A stretch of DNA of 64,000 nt from Lachnospiraceae bacterium oral taxon 500 (lineage in GTDB: Bacteria > Bacillota > Clostridia > Lachnospirales > Vallitaleaceae): the NCBI GenBank assembly GCA_002999035.1, contig CP027241.1, positions 186,001 through 250,000 on the forward strand. Reading direction: 5' to 3'. The notes below the pieces were generated by a model that saw only the letters and a list, made by a program, of their open reading frames with translations, did not search any database and was not told the DNA's origin. Numbering within the stretch: the stretch's first letter is position 1; every line of letters begins with the position of its first letter. Positions 1 to 9,400 of this stretch are shown here, in pieces. A program made the translations under genes and the position numbers.

Positions 1-554
1 ACTCCGGCTTTAAAAAAAATAAATGCCTGCCGGGCTAACTCCCGTACCTTTTCCATTTCATACTCTCCGTAAATAAATCCCATATATTCCTGAAATCGCA
101 TTCTGACCATAAGCTTAACCAGCGCCGGGTCAACCGGTCGATCGGCATAGCGGTCAAAAAACTGCTGATGCGAGCGGTCAAACTCCTTAAGCAAGTCCTC
201 CTTAAAGCTTTCATATTTCATACCCGCTGCCGCATCAAATAGCAACTTAAACTCCGCCCGGTGCATCATCACAAATTCAATAATCCGCAATTCATTGCTT
301 TCGGTCGCGCAAAAATCCGTCATTTCGGAGCCGATGGCCGAATGATAAAGCGGATAATAGCTTTGCAGCATTGGCTCGACCAGCGCTGCAAATAAATCCT
401 CTTTTTTCTCAAAATAAGAATAGAACGCCCCGGTCGTAACATTGGCTCGCCTACAAATCTGCCGGAGCGAGGCTTTTTCAAAGCCATGCGCTAGAAACTC
501 CGCTCGGCCGCTGGCCAGCAAGGCTTCATAAACATCAAAACTTTTCGTCTGCAT
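1..554 (-). CDS. TetR/AcrR-family transcriptional regulator (3' end cut by window edge)
   Basis: The frame is open from an ATG at 554 to the left edge (about 184 codons), so the C-terminus is missing. The N-terminus has the TetR helix-turn-helix: a FEKASLRQICRRANV stretch at about residues 24-38, followed by TTGAFYSYFEKKEDLF, the usual TetR signature. The rest looks like an all-helical ligand-binding domain with many aromatics and Met (for example MRMRFQEYMGF). A GGGAG ribosome site sits 5 nt before the ATG. TetR proteins normally repress themselves or a neighbouring gene on binding a small ligand; no target gene is visible on the right side, so the target may lie beyond the left edge. The fold assignment is firm; the ligand is unknown. 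Confidence 0.9.
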   Translation of the reverse strand, partial: MQTKSFDVYEALLASGRAEFLAHGFEKASLRQICRRANVTTGAFYSYFEKKEDLFAALVEPMLQSYYPLYHSAIGSEMTDFCATESNELRIIEFVMMHRAEFKLLFDAAAGMKYESFKEDLLKEFDRSHQQFFDRYADRPVDPALVKLMVRMRFQEYMGFIYGEYEMEKVRELARQAFIFFKAG

Positions 555-782
555 GATAGCTCCCAATCACCTGCCCGGTATCTTTATTCCAACTTATATC
601 ATTTTCTCATCAAAACTTCTGTCGCCTTGACCTGTTTCGAGAAATCACATATTGCTGCCGTTCAAAAAAGTATTTTCTTAGCCAGCTGCTTCTAAAATAA
701 ACGCCGTATTTCTGCTTCCGTCAAAGAAGCATGAACTCATGTGCACTGCTTTCCCGCAAAAAATGTTCGCTATAACGAACCA

Positions 783-811
783 ATAATAACACATGTTATG
801 CAAAAGGTCAA
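783..811 (-). promoter_or_regulatory. Putative sigma-A promoter of the tetR gene with overlapping palindrome
   Basis: On the minus strand a -35 TTGACC (806-811) and a -10 TATTAT (783-788) are separated by 17 bp. The spacer and -10 overlap the inverted repeat ATAACA-CA-TGTTAT (786-799), a plausible autoregulatory TetR operator. The predicted start near 776 leaves a leader of about 220 nt before the tetR ATG at 554, unusually long. A second inverted repeat, GTTCG...CGAAC, lies at about 764-779. The motifs are seen directly; function is inferred. Confidence 0.55.
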
Positions 812-823
812 GGGTAAAAACAA

Positions 824-873
824 TAAAAAAGCAAATAGAGCAGGCCTAAACTCAATTTCTGCCTGCTCCATTT
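824..873 (-). terminator. Rho-independent terminator of the surface-protein operon
   Basis: On the minus strand AAATGGAGCAGGC (861-873) pairs with GCCTGCTCTATTT (833-845), a 13-bp stem with one G-U pair, followed by GCTTTTTT. It lies just after the out-of-frame tail of the SLH gene, which supports that tail being part of the same transcript. Confidence 0.85.
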
Positions 874-888
874 ACCAAATTGCCCGAC

Positions 889-1073
889 CTATTCCTCCGG
901 CCAGCTGATATCTTCTTCCCTGTAATAGCTCTCTTCCTCGCTCGCAGGCATTTCTTCTGCCGTTTCTGCCGGCGGGTAGATGCTGCCCTCCGGCACCGGA
1001 TTAATCGGATAGCCGCCTGCTTCTACCGGCATCTGGTTTTGCGGATATCCCGGTGCTGCCGGAGCATTTCCTA
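889..1073 (-). pseudogene. Out-of-frame Pro/Glu-rich C-terminal tail of the SLH protein (frameshift)
   Basis: Directly after the stop of the triple-SLH gene, the -1 frame stays open for about 60 codons, from about 1073 to a TAG at 889-891. It reads as a low-complexity tail rich in Pro, Gly, Tyr and Glu (for example NAPAAPGYPQNQMPVE, then a very acidic end EEDISWPEE). It has no start codon or ribosome site, and a TGA lies only a few codons upstream in its own frame. It is therefore most likely the true C-terminus of the SLH protein, separated by a one-base change near GCAAAG. A sequencing error, a real mutation and programmed -1 slippage on AAAG are all possible. The stretch ends right before the operon terminator. 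Confidence 0.6.
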
Positions 1074-1943
1074 CTTTGCATCATGTTTTTGCTCTAAAAC
1101 CCGGGAAAGAAAGAGCGCAACTTCCATTCTTGTGGCCGGGCGGTTCGGTGTATAAGCGGAGTAAATATCATCGCCGGGCTTAACCACCGCCTGCGCTTTC
1201 ATGGTTAAGTACGCCGAATTGCTCCAGTGCTGGGGCAAAGTCTCGGTCAGTGTTTCCGGCCGGTGATACAAATAAAAGCTGCGGTTTAAAAGTGTCAAAA
1301 CCTCGCCCAAAGTAACGCCGCCATTCGGATCAAAGACCCCTTCCGCCTTGCCGTTAATCAGCTTTTTTTCGGCCAGCGCCCAAATATAGCCCTTGGCCCA
1401 GCTATTTTCAATATCCTGAAACACCACGCTGCCGGCTGCCTGTTTCTGCGGAAGCTTTAAAGCCTCACATAAAATCTTGGTAAACTCCGCCCGGGTTACG
1501 CCCTTATCCGGCCCAAAACTGCCATCCGGATAGCCGCCCAAAATCCCCTGATAATAAAGATTTAAAATAGCTTCATCCTTTTCCTTTACGCCGGTCATAT
1601 CGGTAAACACCGCCTTCTGCCCGGACTGCGGCGCCGCCGAGTAAATCAGCTCGACCTGACAGGGAAAGGCTTTCTTTTCGACCCTGATCTCCCGGCTGTC
1701 ATAACCGGCCGCCTGACCGGTCTGATAATAAATCCGGAGTTTGCCGCTGCCGTCAGCCTGCCAACTGGTAATCATCAAGGTTTGATTGCTCGGTTCTTTC
1801 CATTGCAGCTGAATCCGGGCGCTGTCCTCCGATAGCCAGTCAACCCGGCAAATGACGTAATTCCCGGCAGCATCCGCCTTTGCCGCCAGTAAAGTCAAAG
1901 CTGCCAGTATTGTTATCACCATAACCGATATTTTTTTCAACAT
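1071..1943 (-). CDS. Secreted protein with three S-layer homology (SLH) domains
   Basis: A 290-residue protein with a Sec signal peptide (residues 1-26, hydrophobic core ITILAALTLLAA, then AKADA). A beta-rich region of about 85 residues follows, then three SLH domains at about 112-163 (GGYPDGSFGPDKGVTRAEF), 174-222 (AKGYIWALAEKKLI) and 238-285 (YTPNRPATRMEVALFLSRVL). SLH triplets attach proteins non-covalently to pyruvylated secondary cell-wall polymer. It is the last gene of a three-gene operon behind two giant FN3-like proteins and may be a wall anchor or assembly partner for them. The ribosome site is GGGAG. The frame ends at a TAG just before an out-of-frame Pro-rich tail (889-1073), so the intact protein may be about 350 residues. 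Confidence 0.85.
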   Translation of the reverse strand: MLKKISVMVITILAALTLLAAKADAAGNYVICRVDWLSEDSARIQLQWKEPSNQTLMITSWQADGSGKLRIYYQTGQAAGYDSREIRVEKKAFPCQVELIYSAAPQSGQKAVFTDMTGVKEKDEAILNLYYQGILGGYPDGSFGPDKGVTRAEFTKILCEALKLPQKQAAGSVVFQDIENSWAKGYIWALAEKKLINGKAEGVFDPNGGVTLGEVLTLLNRSFYLYHRPETLTETLPQHWSNSAYLTMKAQAVVKPGDDIYSAYTPNRPATRMEVALFLSRVLEQKHDAK

Positions 1944-1961
1944 TTGTTCTCCCTTCCGCCA

Positions 1962-1982
1962 CCGGCAGCAAAAAGCTGCCGG
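1962..1982 (-). other. Intercistronic stem-loop before the SLH gene
   Basis: CCGGCAGC (1962-1969) and GCTGCCGG (1975-1982) form a perfect 8-bp stem with a 5-nt loop, just upstream of the SLH gene ribosome site. No U-tract follows on the minus strand, so it is more likely an mRNA stability or processing hairpin than a terminator. Confidence 0.6.
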
Positions 1983-2069
1983 TTTAAGAAGCTTTCGTCG
2001 GAAAAAGAAGCATTATTGACATTTTCTCCCTTCCTCTCAAAGCACTCTTAAACCCGGCAGCATTTCTAT

Positions 2070-5000
2070 TTACCAGCCTTTGGCCTTACTTAATAAAGTA
2101 AAATATTCTCCGTAACTGATTGCCCGGCGCGGTGCCGCTTGGGCAATATTAGATAAAAGCCCTGCGTTTTCCGCCTTCAGCAAGGTAATCGCCTGTTCCT
2201 GGCTAATGCCTTGCGCTTGGGCTACCGCCGCCGCCCGGTTTCTGTCATAGGCAAGCCGGGTATCCTGAATCATTTCATAGGCTTTGACAAACGCCGTGAA
2301 CGCATCCATCCGGCTGACCGTACCATCTAAATTGGCAGACGCCGCCATCAAGCCGCTGTTGACTAAGGTGCGCTTCTTATCGCCGGCAATATCACCGTTA
2401 AAGTCAATCTCACTGCTTTGGCTGACTCCGGAATAAATACCGTTGTAAAAAGCCTGGCCGCTAATCGCCTGATTCGGGTTATAAATACCCAAGTTCTTCA
2501 AAGCCATATGCGCCATCACCTTGCTGCGATACGCTTCCGACCAGTGCGGAGCCGGTGTCAGTACCGGCTGGCCAACCAGCGCATTCACTGCCGAGTATAG
2601 CCCGTAACTGCCCACGTCCATAGTCTTAAAGCGATACATATTGGCCGCCTTGTCATATTCGCCGGCCACCGGCTTTTCTTCCTTGTTGACATTCGACAGA
2701 TACGCCAGCGGCGTTTTATTATAAACCTCTGTCCGATCAACCGGGCTTAATCCGACTTCCACCGGCGCCGCCAAAAAGTCCAGTTTGGTCTTCAGCTTAC
2801 TGGATTCGACTCTGACATCCAGCAGCTGCGTCTGACTGATCTGCCGTAAATTGGCGGTATCGGCCTTAACCGGCTGCTTATCCGTTTCCGTCAGCTCCAG
2901 CTGAATCATCGGTTCTGCACCAAAACTGTGTTTCTGACGGTTGACTTCCTTTTCCACCGCCGTCATCGGCATGGTTAATTCCACTCCGCCGCCCAAGACC
3001 TTTAAGTTGACTTTATACTGCAAAAAGGCTTCATAAACCGGGTACGGCATTTTCAGCCGCCGGATTTTAACTTCTTTGTTCTGATACTTGGATAAATCCG
3101 AAGTATAGGTATAGATTCCCTTCTGGATCAACTCGTTGATTAACCGCTGGTCAACCCGGTTATCCGCTTTGCCGTCTTTATCCTTTTGTTTGTAGCGGAA
3201 ACGGAAGGTCAGGCTCTTATCCCGCTTATCATAAATCAACTCATAATCCCGCTCCGGCAAAATCTCCAAATTGGGATCCCGGTCACCGTCATATTCATTG
3301 GGGTCCCGGCCGATTGTGATTTTAACGACATTGGTGTATTCCAATGAATCAACCACCAGCTTCTTATCCCCGCTGGAAACCGTCAATCTGGTCTTGGCTC
3401 TGGCATAATAGGTCTTACCCGGCACCAAACCATTGATCTTAACCAAGGTTTTTTCCAAAATTTCAATCTTATTGGCCGCCTTATCGGATGTATTGACAAT
3501 AATCGGGTCAATAAAACTTTCATTGTCAGCAATTTCCAAGATATAATGATATACCTTGCTCAGCTGCTTGTCAGTTGCATTTTCCTCGGTGTCCTCATTT
3601 AATTTCATCCACTGCACCGAAAAATAATCCTTGCTGACCGGCCGCTCATATTTATAGCGAAGCATATCCTGCTGCGAGGCAATACCGAATCCCGGCGGTG
3701 CCGGCGGCGGCAGAATCGGCGTAGTCCGGCCGACAACTGCATTTGACCAGTCTGAAGTCTTACCCGTCGTGGCATTGGTTGCCTGAATATAAAAGTTATA
3801 GCTGGTATCCGGGAACAGCCCGGTTACATCAACAAAGAAGAAATCTCCGTTTTTGACGTAATACGGATCCTTTGGATCTTCCGACACCTTAAACGGCACT
3901 TCCACTTCCTTTTTGGGATTCAGCGTTTCCGAATATTTCAGCTTATAGGTAAAGTCCTTATTATACCGCCATGCCACCCGAATAGAAGTATCACTGGCAC
4001 TGACTACAAATAGCCGCGGTACGGTCGGATCCGGCTCGACCACATCCGGCTCGGGCTTGGTTGACACTAAAATCGGCGTCGGAAAATGCGCATAAATCTC
4101 CGTGCCGTCTGCCAGCACCCGATAAGGATAAAGGATAAACATATACGCCGTATTCGGCTTTAAGCCTTCCTCTTTATGCAGCCATTCTTCCTGATCTTCA
4201 AGATTTTTCCCCGGCGTAATCTCCTTCCACGGAATCGGTGCAATTTTTTTCTTATCCTTAGAAATCAATTCGTCAAAATATTCCTGAAAGCCGTAATTGG
4301 GCTGAACAGCCTTTTTTTCGTTAATTTCCTTTAATACCTGCTCATAGGGAACCTGAGCAAACTTATACTTAATGGTCGAATCGGCATAAGCATTCCGGCC
4401 CATGTCAATCATCCGGTGAATGAACTTATACGCCGTGTTGCCTTCCACGGCCTTTAAAAACTTCTTTAATTCTTTTTCGCTTTTATAAAGCTCATATTTG
4501 ACCGCGCCTTCGACCTCCGCCTCATAAACGGTGCCGTTCTTGATCCAGGCAACCGGCATCCAGTCTTTGAGCGGAATATTGCCGTGGCCATCCGCTTTGA
4601 CATTGACCACTTCATGCCATTTTTCCAGCCAGCCGATCGTCACCGCTTCTTTGGTTGTCCGTTCCGTCAGCTCGCGCAGCGGCGGTTTGGTCATGACCGG
4701 CGGTGCGTAAATACCCTCGGCGTCATAATAAAAACTGACAATCGTCGGGTCGGACTTTAGTTCATCCGAGCCGATTTTTTTCTTGGCTACCAATTTGATA
4801 TAATAAATCTTATTGGGCTTAAACGGGCCAAATGCCTTGGCCGTATTATCAAAATACTTATTAAAGCCGCGCTTAAAGCCAATGATATCGCCATTGCTGT
4901 TTAAAATAAAATCATTGGTTGAGGACGGCTCAAACCGAATATTTTCCTCGGCTGCCGGCACTTCTGCCAAAGCATTGTAATCATCGGTAATCGTCACATC

Positions 5001-6464
5001 ATAATAAGTATTTAAGTCAGCAATGATCTTGTTATAGGTTGTCGAATTGACATCAATATCTTTGCGCCGGAACGCACTCCAGACCAAATTAATCGAATTG
5101 CTGGCCTTATTCCGGTGAAAGACCACGTTTTGATTGAATATTTCTGCCAAATCTCCGGGATAGGTATAGGAATTCAGCAAATAGCCTTCGTCTGCCAAAC
5201 GGGTTTTAATCTCATCCGGCGTCAGAGTCAGCTTCCATTCATCCAGCATTGCCTGCGTTGTCAGCTTGGGAATGACCGGCTTGGTCGGCGTAATCCGCAG
5301 CTCGCTCGGCGAATAGAGCAAAATATTAGACAAAGCCTTAATCGGCGGTTTCGTTCCGCCGGACACCGATTTATAGGTCAGCTTTAACTGATACTTGGTA
5401 TCGCTTTTCGGCTTGTTGACCAAATAATAATTAACTGCTCCGGCTTCGCCGTAAAAAATAGCGATGTTCTTTTCGTTATCATCCTTGATTTCCACCAGCT
5501 CCGCCGTGGTCAAGGTATATTTATCCTTGTTCTTGCCGACCTCAAAATTAGCCGGAATCTTCCATTGCAGGCGCAGATAATCGCCCTCTTCGGCATAGGT
5601 CAGCTTAATATTGGTCGATACCGAGTGAATCAAAGGATAGTTGCGGTTGCGGTGCACCCGGTTGCCCTCGTAGTTCTCAACCGTCGGCTCAACCATAATC
5701 GAATAAATCTGGCCGGGATAAATTTTCTCCTTGAGCACATATTTCAGCTTATTCCGCCGGCTGGCGCTGTCATAAAAGCGAATCACATCGGGGCTGAGCG
5801 AGGTCAGGCCGGTTACTTCGCCTTCTTTGTTATTATAAAAGTTCTGGGTCGCGCCTTCGTTGGAATAATCACCCAACGAGTAGACAATCCGGTAAGTAAA
5901 GTCCTGCTTGCCCAAATCATCCCAAATAACGGAAACCGAGCTGTCGGTACTCTCCAACTTAACATTCAAATCGGTGATGGCATAGACAAAGGGATCCGGC
6001 CCGCTATAAGGAGCCGGTGTTGTTTTCCCGGTCATCGGATTTAAATGATTATGAAAAGGCCGAACCGAAACCTTATACAGAGAACCGGTCGCCAGGTTGA
6101 TATTATCCGCCACCTGACTTTCATGGTCACCCAATACCGTATATGGTACCTGATAATACTGAGTCTGGTTCAAACTGATGTTTTGCAGCGTAATCTGATA
6201 CGCCTCCGGATTATCCGCTCCCTGATCATAGCCGGTACCGGTGCTGGGCGCCCAGGCCTGCGGATCCGTCCATTTAAACTGAATGGTCGGTCGAATCAGG
6301 CGCTCGCCGGTGATCAAATCCTTACCCAGACGGTAATAGACGTTTTCAATTTCCGCGCTGACCGCCGGCAACTGTATATTGGCTCGTATCTCCACATTTG
6401 CCAGCAGAATGAACGCCAGACAAAGCGCCAGCGCTCTCCTGCCAATCGTTTTCCATTGCTTCAT
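2070..6464 (-). CDS. Giant secreted fibronectin type III-like surface protein (about 1464 aa)
   Basis: The protein begins with a Sec signal peptide (basic KQWKTIGRRA, then ALCLAFILLANVEI). It contains repeated beta-sandwich modules of the FN3 type at about 40-160, 165-280, 812-910 and 918-1035, with typical GLFPDTSYNFYIQATN- and GLVPGKTYYARAKT-like strand motifs. The last about 130 residues resemble a degenerate SLH region (HWSEAYRSKVMAHMALKNLGI, then a repeated helical segment). There is no LPXTG sorting signal or transmembrane anchor. It is the middle gene of a three-gene operon, 15 bp after a similar 1676-residue protein. I place the start at the ATG at 6464; a GTG two residues upstream would serve equally. 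Probably a surface-layer, adhesin or scaffold protein; substrate unknown. Confidence 0.8.
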   Translation of the reverse strand: MKQWKTIGRRALALCLAFILLANVEIRANIQLPAVSAEIENVYYRLGKDLITGERLIRPTIQFKWTDPQAWAPSTGTGYDQGADNPEAYQITLQNISLNQTQYYQVPYTVLGDHESQVADNINLATGSLYKVSVRPFHNHLNPMTGKTTPAPYSGPDPFVYAITDLNVKLESTDSSVSVIWDDLGKQDFTYRIVYSLGDYSNEGATQNFYNNKEGEVTGLTSLSPDVIRFYDSASRRNKLKYVLKEKIYPGQIYSIMVEPTVENYEGNRVHRNRNYPLIHSVSTNIKLTYAEEGDYLRLQWKIPANFEVGKNKDKYTLTTAELVEIKDDNEKNIAIFYGEAGAVNYYLVNKPKSDTKYQLKLTYKSVSGGTKPPIKALSNILLYSPSELRITPTKPVIPKLTTQAMLDEWKLTLTPDEIKTRLADEGYLLNSYTYPGDLAEIFNQNVVFHRNKASNSINLVWSAFRRKDIDVNSTTYNKIIADLNTYYDVTITDDYNALAEVPAAEENIRFEPSSTNDFILNSNGDIIGFKRGFNKYFDNTAKAFGPFKPNKIYYIKLVAKKKIGSDELKSDPTIVSFYYDAEGIYAPPVMTKPPLRELTERTTKEAVTIGWLEKWHEVVNVKADGHGNIPLKDWMPVAWIKNGTVYEAEVEGAVKYELYKSEKELKKFLKAVEGNTAYKFIHRMIDMGRNAYADSTIKYKFAQVPYEQVLKEINEKKAVQPNYGFQEYFDELISKDKKKIAPIPWKEITPGKNLEDQEEWLHKEEGLKPNTAYMFILYPYRVLADGTEIYAHFPTPILVSTKPEPDVVEPDPTVPRLFVVSASDTSIRVAWRYNKDFTYKLKYSETLNPKKEVEVPFKVSEDPKDPYYVKNGDFFFVDVTGLFPDTSYNFYIQATNATTGKTSDWSNAVVGRTTPILPPPAPPGFGIASQQDMLRYKYERPVSKDYFSVQWMKLNEDTEENATDKQLSKVYHYILEIADNESFIDPIIVNTSDKAANKIEILEKTLVKINGLVPGKTYYARAKTRLTVSSGDKKLVVDSLEYTNVVKITIGRDPNEYDGDRDPNLEILPERDYELIYDKRDKSLTFRFRYKQKDKDGKADNRVDQRLINELIQKGIYTYTSDLSKYQNKEVKIRRLKMPYPVYEAFLQYKVNLKVLGGGVELTMPMTAVEKEVNRQKHSFGAEPMIQLELTETDKQPVKADTANLRQISQTQLLDVRVESSKLKTKLDFLAAPVEVGLSPVDRTEVYNKTPLAYLSNVNKEEKPVAGEYDKAANMYRFKTMDVGSYGLYSAVNALVGQPVLTPAPHWSEAYRSKVMAHMALKNLGIYNPNQAISGQAFYNGIYSGVSQSSEIDFNGDIAGDKKRTLVNSGLMAASANLDGTVSRMDAFTAFVKAYEMIQDTRLAYDRNRAAAVAQAQGISQEQAITLLKAENAGLLSNIAQAAPRRAISYGEYFTLLSKAKGW

Positions 6465-6479
6465 CACTATTTCCTCTCT

Positions 6480-9400
6480 TTACAGCTTTCTTAAAAAGTT
6501 GCGCAGCTCGTTCATGGCAAACGAGGCTTTCGGCGACAATTTTCCATTTCTTAAAGTCAGCAGCTTTAAATGATACGCCGCCAGCAAATCCTTGCGGAAC
6601 TTGGCATCAATCTCATTCTGATCCTCAATTCCGTAAAAATCCGTAATCCTGACATTGGCCAGCGGTTTGCTGTTCCTTTTGGCATAAACCTGAGCCAGCA
6701 CATAGTATGCTTTTTCCCGGCTGACCGGATAATACGGGTCATAAGCCGGCACCGTTATTCCCTGACTGCGCAGAAAAGCAGCCGTATCATTGCTGTCGCC
6801 TGCGCCCAACAGCCGAGCCGCCGTCCGAATCAGCTGTTCGCCGCTGATACCTCCGTCCTGCGACAATTCATATGTGGTAAAGACTTTCGTTAAACCATTT
6901 TTCCTGATGATACTGATTTCGGCATCGGTTGAAATATCCGCCAGGTTCTGCCGAACCGTATCCGGCACGGCAGCGAAAGAACCGGTCTTGCCGCTGCGGA
7001 CAGAGCCGTCGCTGACCCGCTCCAACGGCTGCCAAGCCGAAGTCTCCCGGAAAAACACCTGATATTCTGTTTTCACAGTCGGTTTCAAGCTGACCTTCAT
7101 TTCCCGGTTCAGTGCGGTAATATAGTCCTTGCTGCTGCTGACAGCCGACAAATACTGGAATTGACCGAAAACCGAAAAATCCTTCTGTACCTGAACCATC
7201 ACCTTATTGACAATGTCATTCAGTTTGCTGTCCTGGATTCCGTATTTCAGTTCTTTTTCCAGTTCTTCAATCAAAGTGGCTTTATTCTTGCTGATGGCAT
7301 TATCCACCGCCGCCTGTAACATATTGTCCAGATAGGTCTCGGTTTTGGTCTCTCGGACCACACTGAGCGAAATATTCACCATCGGCTCCAGCGGCAGTTC
7401 GCCCTCTATTGCTGCCCCATATTTTCCGGCAGTCAGTTCAACCAAAATCGCATAATCCTTAACCGAACCCTGATACTCTTTAACCCGGCGAATGACATCG
7501 CGGATCGCCGCCGTCGCATCCTCGGTCACAAAGCCGGCCGGCAGAATAAACTCCTGCTCCTTAATCCACAGCCGCAAATCGGTATCAAACTCCGGCGCTG
7601 CCTGAATCCATTCCGCCGGCAGATAATAGGCAACCGTCTCACCCTCGCCTCTGACCAAATCATAAACCGCTCTGGTTTGATTGCGCATTTCTCCCGAAGC
7701 ATACTGTCCCCGATATTTAAAAATATTCTTTTTCTTATCAGTCGTCAAATCAAAGTACGGATTTTTCTTTAATTCCTCCGCCCGTTTAACATAGTAATCA
7801 ATGTATTCCTTATACTTTTCTTCCTTATCATGCGTTATCTGGTCAAACTCGGTCCGCGTCCGCACCACATCGGAAAACGGTGATGTCGCATAGGTATAGC
7901 TTCCGTCCGGATTTTTCTCCTGATCCTTGGTATGATCTTCCAGCCGCACTTTGATATCATAGGCCTTGCCCGGCTCCAAACCATAAACTTTGTAATACAG
8001 TCTCTGGTAATTGGCCGGCGCGCCCGAAGTCGTTTTGAGATAGGTGCTGCCATATAAGATTTGACCATTGGCCTGAACCTTATTGGTTTCCACAAAATTG
8101 GCATCCTTTTCTCCGCGGACAAAGATCTGCACCAGATAATTCTCATGCAGAACCACGCCCTCCGGCAGCGGCACGTCAAACCGAATAATCCGCTCTTCCT
8201 TGGGATTATGGTCCATCTCATTGGAATAATCGACAATCAGATTGATTGGCCGCTTCATTTCCGGCGTGGTCAGCGTTGCCTCCCGCCAACGGGACCGGCT
8301 AAGCACGGCCTGGTTGTTATTGTATTTCACCGTTCTGACATAGTAATACAGCACCCGGTTCGGTGAATTTCGCTTATCAATCACCTTTATCATCCGGTCT
8401 TCCATGGAAAACTCCGCCTGCTGTGCTCTTTCCCACGCTTTACTGCTCGGATTGTAAACCTGCAGCTCCCATTCGCCGGTAAAATTAACAACCCGGTAAG
8501 CCTGCACATTGTTGTTATGAATGCCCTGCACCTGAATCAAAGCGTTCGTCTTGGGGTCAAGCGAACTGCCGTTAACCAGATCTTCCAGCGCAATCGTATT
8601 TTCTTTGAGCACCTCAGCTAGGCCCTGATCTTCAATATTTAAAAGCTCAAAGCCATAGTTTTTTTCCTCCGGCGAAATGGTTTTCGGAATTTCCCATTCC
8701 GCATAGGTCTGCACCTTTTCTTCATCAATAAAGTCTACCTTGAACTTATCCGGCGCCAGCGGCAATTTTTCATTTTCACCCGGCTCGGGATTAACCTTTG
8801 GTACGGTCATTTCCAAGATAACCGAGGGCACACTGGTTCTGGGCTTCTTATTGCCCTGACTGTCGGTTTCAAATGTCCCGTCGCCGTTTTTGACCTGCAA
8901 TTCAACCACAAAGCGGACATAGTAAACTTCATTCGGATCCAGCCCCGTAATCTGCATCAGAAATTCACCGCCGGCAATTTTACCGGACAAAGAGTTCAGA
9001 TTCAAATCCTTGGCTTCAAAGTAAAAGACTTCGCCCGCCCGGAACTTTTCTAATTCCTCCGGTGTCACCACGATTTTTCGTTCGCCCTGCGTTTCCGGTG
9101 ATTGCAGCGGCAGCAGGTTTTGCTTATCCTCCGGCGTAATTTTCATCAGCTTCTGCCGGTTTTGAGAAATATAGCCGACATAAGTAATCGAATCGGCTGT
9201 CTTATTCAGCGGATCGAGCATTGCATCTTTAAAGTTCTTAAAATCCGTCTTATTCTTGTTCCAATCCCAGTAAATCGCCACCCCCTCTGGAATCGTCCGG
9301 TTGACATTATACACCGGTTCATAACGCAGGTTATTGGCGGTCGGGACATCATAAATCAACATACTCATGGAAAAGCTGTACGGCATCGACACTCTGGAAC

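Noticed and set aside
1030-1082. Short frame starting ATGATGCAAAGT overlapping the SLH gene stop
   Set aside because: It ends after 23 codons and its product is not protein-like; the Pro-rich frame is the better coding candidate.
5565-6494. Long plus-strand open frames opposite the giant FN3 protein genes
   Set aside because: They are antisense shadows of convincing minus-strand genes, lack ribosome sites and show no recognisable protein features.
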